Translations under genes and position numbers: made by a program
Part shown: positions 58,962 through 64,000 of the stretch, in pieces
How positions within the stretch are numbered: position 1 is the first letter of the stretch
How the letters are laid out: each line of letters starts with the position of its first letter
The notes under the pieces: model-generated
What the model saw: only the letters and a program-made list of their open reading frames with translations
Database searches by the model: none
Told to the model about the DNA's origin: nothing
NCBI RefSeq assembly: GCF_000204055.1
Contig: NW_006768800.1
Coordinates: 800,103-864,102 of the forward strand
Reading direction: 5' to 3'
Source of the DNA: Melampsora larici-populina 98AG31
Taxonomy: Eukaryota; Basidiomycota; Pucciniomycetes; Pucciniales; Melampsoraceae
DNA: 64,000 nucleotides

Positions 58962-60613
58962 ATCCCCTGACGTTCTGAAGTGTACTCAACATTAGTACAC
59001 CACATATCAGGAAATGAAGTAGAAAAGAGAAGAAGAATGAAAAACCAACACAAAGGTGAAGCCGGCTGCAATCCGCATCGGAAAACGGACAGTTTTCCGG
59101 GTGATTATACGCAAAACAGTATTGTTCAGCGTGCTTGACACCCTTTGCGCTAGTAATCGGAAGACCAGTCTTGTGCTTAAATTCACTCGTATAATGAATA
59201 CCAGGAGCATTAGGAAGCTTCGAAGAGGAAGGCCCTGCTTGAGAAGCTCCTTTTTGACGAAACGGAGCTTGAACAGCAGGCTGGAATAGACGTTACATAA
59301 GTCTTAGGACAGTGAAAAATATCAATAAGATTACTTACTCGAGAATAAGAAGCAGATGCAACTGGGTTTCTGGAAGATTGGATAGGACGAGAATAAGAAA
59401 CAGCAGCCATAGGAAAACCCGGCTGATTATAAGCTCCACCAAAAAATTGTGTCTTAAGGACATCGAAATCTTTGTGGTTCCAATCCGCAAAAGAAACGTA
59501 TCTTCTATCAGCAACTTGAGACCTAAACGCTGCGTCGTAATCCGCGATGTTCTTCCAGTTAGCTCTAATCCCACCTGACCAAAATTGACCTTTGATGTAT
59601 TTTGAATAGTCAGAGATGAACTTTCCACAATCTGGAAACGCCATTTTGATGGCCTTCTTGTAAATCCTAAAGTAGTGTTCCCACTCGGCCAGATCCTCGA
59701 TTTCCTGAGTAAGAAATTTTGAAACCTCCAATCCTTTCTCTTTACCAGATGCCATAAACGTGGCATCTCCTTTCTTTTTATTAAGCAATTCTGCTTTGAT
59801 ACGACGTAAGTCGATGTATTTACCCAAGAGAAGCTCTTTTGATAAAACTTCGGGAAAATGTGCGGGTTTACCGTTTCTGTTGAAGCCTCTAACCGCTGCA
59901 GCGATGCTCGATTCGTAACCTTTGACATCAGCCGCAAACAGCTTGGCACCAGGTGTGAATTCAATGTCGGCCTCGATGGTGTCGATCTTCTTAGTAATAA
60001 ACGCGAACTTCTTGTTGTCTTTTTCAGACTTAGAAGTGGAATCTGAAGAACTAGAAGAATCCTTGTCTCGACGACGACGAGAACGCTTTTTACCGGATGA
60101 TTTTTCTTGATTATCCAACAACATGTTAATGCGATTCTGAGCTTCGACATTAACTCTTGACAATTCTGCCATTCTGTCTTCCGCAGATGGACCGCCCCTT
60201 TGAGATAAAGGCGAGCCCGCTGGACCTCCACGATTTTGATTGCCGGTATTGGTAAGATCACCTGCCGGAGAAGCAGGTCTTGATAGGTCTGGAGGGTAAA
60301 CGGGGTTTGTTGGAGGCGCGAAGATATACAATCTGTCTTCGTCAGATCTAGGGGTCGTAGTAGGTCTGTTGCCGTGGTTTGCAAAGACAGGTCTTTTGGC
60401 CGCACTATCCTTTCGAACGAGGTCGTATGCAAACTCTGACCAATGTCTGTACCAATTCTTCGAATTGTACGGTAAGATTCTAGCAAACTTGTTTCTAAGT
60501 TCCAGCATGGGAGTATTGTTCAAACCATCGGACGAGAGATATGACTCTCTAAGCTCGTCAATCTTGGCCGCAACAGTCGCAGCTTCCAAATAACTGCCAT
60601 TCTCACTAGTCAT
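58927..60613 (-). CDS. Gag-like protein of the YR retrotransposon
   Basis: The ATG at 60613 (MTSENGSYLEAATVAAKIDE) opens a 468-codon frame to 59210. A GTAAGT...TTCCAG intron at 59338-59281 would extend it to a TGA at 58927, 542 residues. I prefer the spliced form because it adds a Cys/His cluster, EQYCFAYNHPENCP then C and HLC, resembling the zinc-finger ends of YR-element gag proteins. Upstream features: a Pro/Gly-rich region (about 100-150), an Arg/Ser-rich patch (KKRSRRRRDKDSSSSSDSTS) and a helical domain (about 215-390). The product should package RNA. The spliced frame overlaps the RT frame by about 57 nt in a different phase. Confidence 0.7.
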
Positions 60614-60733
60614 AACACGGGGACTGATAAAAATAAATCGAAACGGTTGAAAAACGGTCAACCGTTGAGTAAAATAGAAGAAATTGGAATTTTCTCAAAG
60701 CTCAAAGATAAAGAAGAGTGTAAATGTCTGTAA

Positions 60734-60966
60734 GCTTCAAAAATGACTTGCTGACTTGCTGAAACTTGACGATGAAGTTGAAGAATGGAAGATTGGAAGA
60801 TATAGGTAAAGGAAAGATGAATGGCGAATTCTGTGGTAAACAGGATGATGTCATCTATACATGAGAGTAAAGAGACAACAATGACCCGACCCGAATTGCA
60901 AACATTCATACTCGAAGAACCTATATCCGATATTCCAATCAGTAAATAACTAGTTACCTACAACTA
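60734..60966 (-). repeat. Split direct repeat A1 (5' terminus)
   Basis: 233 bp, matching A2 apart from the six-base gap. Its outer end (CTACAACTA, then flanking TAGTTATC) defines the 5' end of the retrotransposon; the promoter is presumably inside. Confidence 0.93.
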
Positions 60967-62880
60967 TAGTTATCTTCAGCTGTTCATGGTACAGCAAGGA
61001 AGTACGTAGGAGAGAAGTGGGGGACATAACTGTCTCGCTATAGCATAATTCTACGCATAGTTTACAAGAACAGGAAAGCTTTTGCGCGTCCTGTTTGTGT
61101 AAAACCTCAACAGTTAAGCTTACAAAATGTGATCAAAGGGCTCACTTTCATTGTTTCACTCTTGCCAACTGGTGGGCTTGATAGTGGATGCAAGGCCTTG
61201 CATAATATAGGACCACAGAAATCATTTTTACGGCAAAATTGTATAAAGATTTCCACTGTTGATTTTTTTTGTTGCAAAAATTCAAACTTGACACCCCCAG
61301 TGCAAGATTGATTTCTTGTGTATTACACTAGTAGGTACACCACAAGGACACCAGGATACATTCAGGATGTCCTTTTTGTTTGCAGTGGCTGAGACATCCT
61401 GACACGGTCTCCTGCAAGACGTCCACCGGATATCCCCCTTGGACACCATCACGGACCCTTCCAAGATGTCCTCCAACTGACAACACCACCACAGCATCCA
61501 AGGGATGAAGTAAGAATGTCCCACCTCTGGGTTGTCTCAATAATGTCCCAACTTGGATGCCAGCCCAATGTCTTGATGTAGGACAGTTGAGAGATCCTCC
61601 TGCAAAAAGGCGTCTTTGTGGTGTAGTGTAGGGCTGTGACCCAACCGTGTGAGTTCAGGTCCGGCACGTAAACCCAATGACCTCTGAAAATTGCTCAAGG
61701 ATGTTGGCATGATTATCACCAGTATTTGTTTTTGCTTTTTTAGCGGTTTTTATTCTGTTTTGTTACATGATTGTTTTTGATATTGTATTTCTTTACGAAA
61801 TTATTATATTATTAGGATCTAAATTTCACAATTGACTTTAGTATGGTGCTTAAACATTGTAGTGTTTTCTTCTGGCTACCCCATGGGGTGTTAGGTTGGG
61901 AAATATTTTGAAATTCACTGTCCCTTGGGCTGTATGTACCCAGGAGCTTTCTACCACACCCGACTGACTGTTTGTTTCACTCAAGTTTGTAAGTATCACC
62001 GTTTTTAAGAAACATTTTGTGATGTTCCAGAGGCATCCCCACTTGGAATCTGCCTCTAGGAATTGACTGAGGAATTAGTATGGCACATGATTTGGCAAGG
62101 TTATGAATGTGCTGTTGGTCCACTTGAAAAAGTCAGCGGCCAGGGTGGCAAACATCAAGAGCTGACTCAGGGTTCAACTGACATGCACTTGGGGGTCCAA
62201 CTTCCATAGCTGGTCCATCAGGGAATTGACTAGCATTTCATGTAATCAATGGAAATCACAGATGGGAATGGGAAGGAAGCCAAAAAGAAGAGTAAGGATA
62301 GAGTATAGTGGGAACTATCAAGACACAAGAAGCCACGGACCGGGTAGTTTGTAATTACATACAACAAACATCTATTTTCCTCTGGTACACTCTTGACCGT
62401 TGTGGAAATCAAAATGTCATAAGGTTTCAATCTTCAAGATTACAAAATATCTACAATTTGAATTTCTTTCAAGAAGTTACTCAGGACTTTTCAGATAATT
62501 CAAGGATATTGTTGAGCTCTCAGCCTCTTTATACTCAACTCTCATATTTTTCTAGTTACTTTTATCATCAACACATATACATCAATGTTCTGTGTTTTAA
62601 CTTACAAATCAACAAAAGATCTCCATAAGATGAAACACATAGAGAACAGAGTCAATATTCAATCCATTTTCTCACCATGGCACATTCACTCCCAATCAGA
62701 TGATTAGTAATATTCATTTCAATCAATTATTGTTTCTATTATTTGATTCCAACTCAAAATACATTTGAATATATATATATCAAACATAGATAACATAACT
62801 GCAAGAAAGCTTTAAATAATAAAACAAGTTGCATTAAATAAACACCTAAAGTACAGGCCAAAATCGAAATTAACAAGACA
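60967..62880. other. Intergenic, no gene recognised
   Basis: ORFs of 60-106 codons on both strands lack domains. The 61340-61560 stretch repeats ACATCCTG/ATGTCCT-like words, possibly old repeat material. Confidence 0.35.
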
Positions 62881-63360
62881 TATACATAAGAGGTTCGATT
62901 TTGGGGATCTAAAAGCCCATACAATTGATAAAGAGGGTAGTGTACAGTCAGTTCAAATGATATGATTATAGATTGATTGAAGAGTGACCACATACCTGGC
63001 ATGAAAGATTAAAAAGAACATGTTCTAGATTCAAGATATCAAAATGAAGGGTCCAGATCGAAATGAATAACTATATAGTAAGATCGATTTTGGGGTATAT
63101 ACCTAAAAGAAACAAGTAGAAAGTGTTAGTGGGATGTGAAATGAGAAAACAAATCAGAGATGAAAGTTTGATGAGAGATTTTGAAGTTGGTAGTTAGAAA
63201 GGGGTTGGGATCGATTTGAATGGAGTCACAGTTCTTAGAGAATGAAGAGAAGACTTACCAAGGTTCATACCTTCATCAAAGATCAAAATCGAAATTGGAT
63301 AGAGCATGATGAAGATGTTATTGATAGGGGGATCGATTTTGGGGTGCAGAACCTATAATG
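62881..63360. repeat. Recurring TCGATTTTGGGG blocks
   Basis: The core GATCGATTTTGGGG(T/A) appears near 62896 (as TTCGATTTTGGGGATC), 63084 and 63331, each preceded 30-60 bp upstream by AAAATCGAAATT or CAGATCGAAATGAA and followed by a short pyrimidine- or AAAG-rich stretch. Spacing is about 190 and 245 bp. It may be a decayed tandem array or repeated exons of an unannotated minus-strand gene. Confidence 0.55.
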
Positions 63361-64000
63361 AAGTAGTTATAGATTGGAATCAGAGCTGGAGATCGAAATA
63401 TAAGAAGAGATACATATGAGAAGAAGATACGTACATAGACATTAAACAACTTTGAGAATGATCGGTCGGGGTAAAGAACAGGTTGGGGTTGAGATAGCTG
63501 AGATGTGAATGATCGAGTTGGGGTTTGGGATCGAGGAAATGTATAAAGAGGGCTTCACTTGAGAGGAGGGGAAAGAGGAATGAATCCATCAATCAATCTA
63601 TAGATCAATTTGTGTGTTTGTGTGTTTTGTGTCCTTCAGTGTGTGTTTTTTGTGTGTGTGCGTTATAATAAAGTGTCATCGAGTGCTTTTGTGTTAGTGT
63701 CATGTTCACGTTGTGTATTTGAAGTTCAAGTCCTAAAGGTTATTGAATAAGAGTATTAGTTTTTTTGAGTCAGTAGTAGAACTTCTTTGATAACAGAGAC
63801 AAAGAAGACTGATCCTAGCTTGAGTTTGATTGTTATCAAGTGTTTTGTTGTCTCTTCTGTCTTTCTTTTTTTGCTGAGCTCGGTGATTGAAGTCTATAGT
63901 CTTAAAACTTTGTTAGAGTCTTATTATTAGGATCCCGGTATCCCCACCACCCCCCCTTGGTAGCCCCACCACCCCCTCCCTTTCACAGCTAGTGAAAGCC
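63361..64000. other. Right end, simple sequence only
   Basis: TG-rich microsatellite at about 63609-63662 (TGTGTGTTTGTGTG and variants). At the very end CCCCACCACCCCCC occurs twice (about 63938-63980) around TTGGTAGC. No gene recognised; a 70-codon minus ORF (63380-63592) is unsupported. Confidence 0.5.

Larger units (their letters stand above)
55126..60966 (-). mobile_element. Tyrosine-recombinase retrotransposon with split direct repeats
   Basis: A full-length, 5.84-kb element read on the minus strand: A1 (60966-60734), gag-like ORF, RT-RNase H ORF, tyrosine recombinase ORF, B1 (55898-55795) directly abutting A2 (55794-55556), a 326-bp AT-rich spacer, and B2 (55229-55126). A1/A2 and B1/B2 are near-identical direct repeats. 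This A1-ORFs-B1A2-B2 order is the split-direct-repeat layout of the PAT and Ngaro groups of YR retrotransposons, unlike DIRS elements with inverted ends. Such elements are thought to insert through a circular intermediate by recombinase action, leaving no target duplication, and none is visible here. Open ORFs and matching repeats suggest a young copy. Confidence 0.93.

Noticed and set aside
59335..60486. 383-codon alternative minus-strand ORF overlapping gag
   Set aside because: A shadow frame of the gag gene: its translation is Leu/Arg/Ser-rich without motifs, whereas the 60613 frame has ordered features and the zinc-finger end.
63609..63662. TG-rich stretch as a possible CRISPR or structured array
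   Set aside because: Irregular simple sequence with no repeat-spacer organisation; a microsatellite.

Overview
The window is eukaryotic and almost certainly fungal. It has compact genes with many short introns (roughly 40-140 nt, GT...AG) and recognisable fungal housekeeping proteins: ORC2, a DUF262 protein, a multi-FAS1 membrane protein, a Zn2Cys6 regulator, APC10/DOC1 and NAR1. Intergenic DNA is AT-rich and heavily filled with transposons. A basidiomycete, probably a rust fungus (Pucciniales), is my inference from the mix of hAT and Harbinger elements, a tyrosine-recombinase retrotransposon and a small secreted Cys-rich gene. No single sequence proves the order. All exon joins below were worked out by eye from splice sites, frame and family similarity. 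No tRNA or rRNA gene was recognised, and none of the multi-exon models has transcript support.

Layout. 1-5 kb: tandem repeats, a foldback repeat and a 1.7-kb Harbinger-type non-autonomous element (2342-4029, TAA target duplication). 5.4-5.9 kb: a spliced small secreted cysteine-rich gene, a candidate effector. 7.25-8.85 kb: ORC2. 10-11.4 kb: minisatellites. 12.9-15.5 kb: ten-exon DUF262 gene. 16.6-19.6 kb: FAS1-repeat membrane protein. 21.3-24.3 kb (minus): a four-helix membrane protein and a Ser-rich protein, both unrecognised. 26.2-27.9 kb (minus): Zn2Cys6 transcription factor with its DNA-binding domain near the C-terminus. 29.5-30.0 kb: mariner-type MITE. 32.5-35.1 kb: decayed Ty1/copia pol.

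35.8-45.2 kb is a nested transposon. A decayed hAT element (35797-45170; imperfect inverted termini, CTTACTT on both sides) has been split by a complete, apparently intact Harbinger element (36039-40485). The Harbinger element has about 85-bp terminal inverted repeats, a DDE transposase with all three catalytic residues, and a convergent Myb/trihelix-like companion gene.

45.2-47 kb: GC-rich dispersed foldback repeats and a small MITE. 47.4-50.8 kb (minus): APC10/DOC1 and NAR1. 52.8-54.0 kb (minus): an unrecognised disordered protein. 55.1-61.0 kb (minus): a full-length tyrosine-recombinase retrotransposon with gag-like, RT-RNase H and recombinase ORFs and textbook split direct repeats (A1-ORFs-B1A2-B2), i.e. 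of the PAT/Ngaro type. 61-64 kb: no recognised gene.

The host genes are unlinked housekeeping functions (replication origin licensing, anaphase ubiquitination, cytosolic Fe-S assembly, transcription) and show no shared pathway. The accessory material is where novelty lies: the split-direct-repeat retrotransposon, the nested hAT/Harbinger pair, several unlabelled MITE and foldback families, and the candidate secreted effector.
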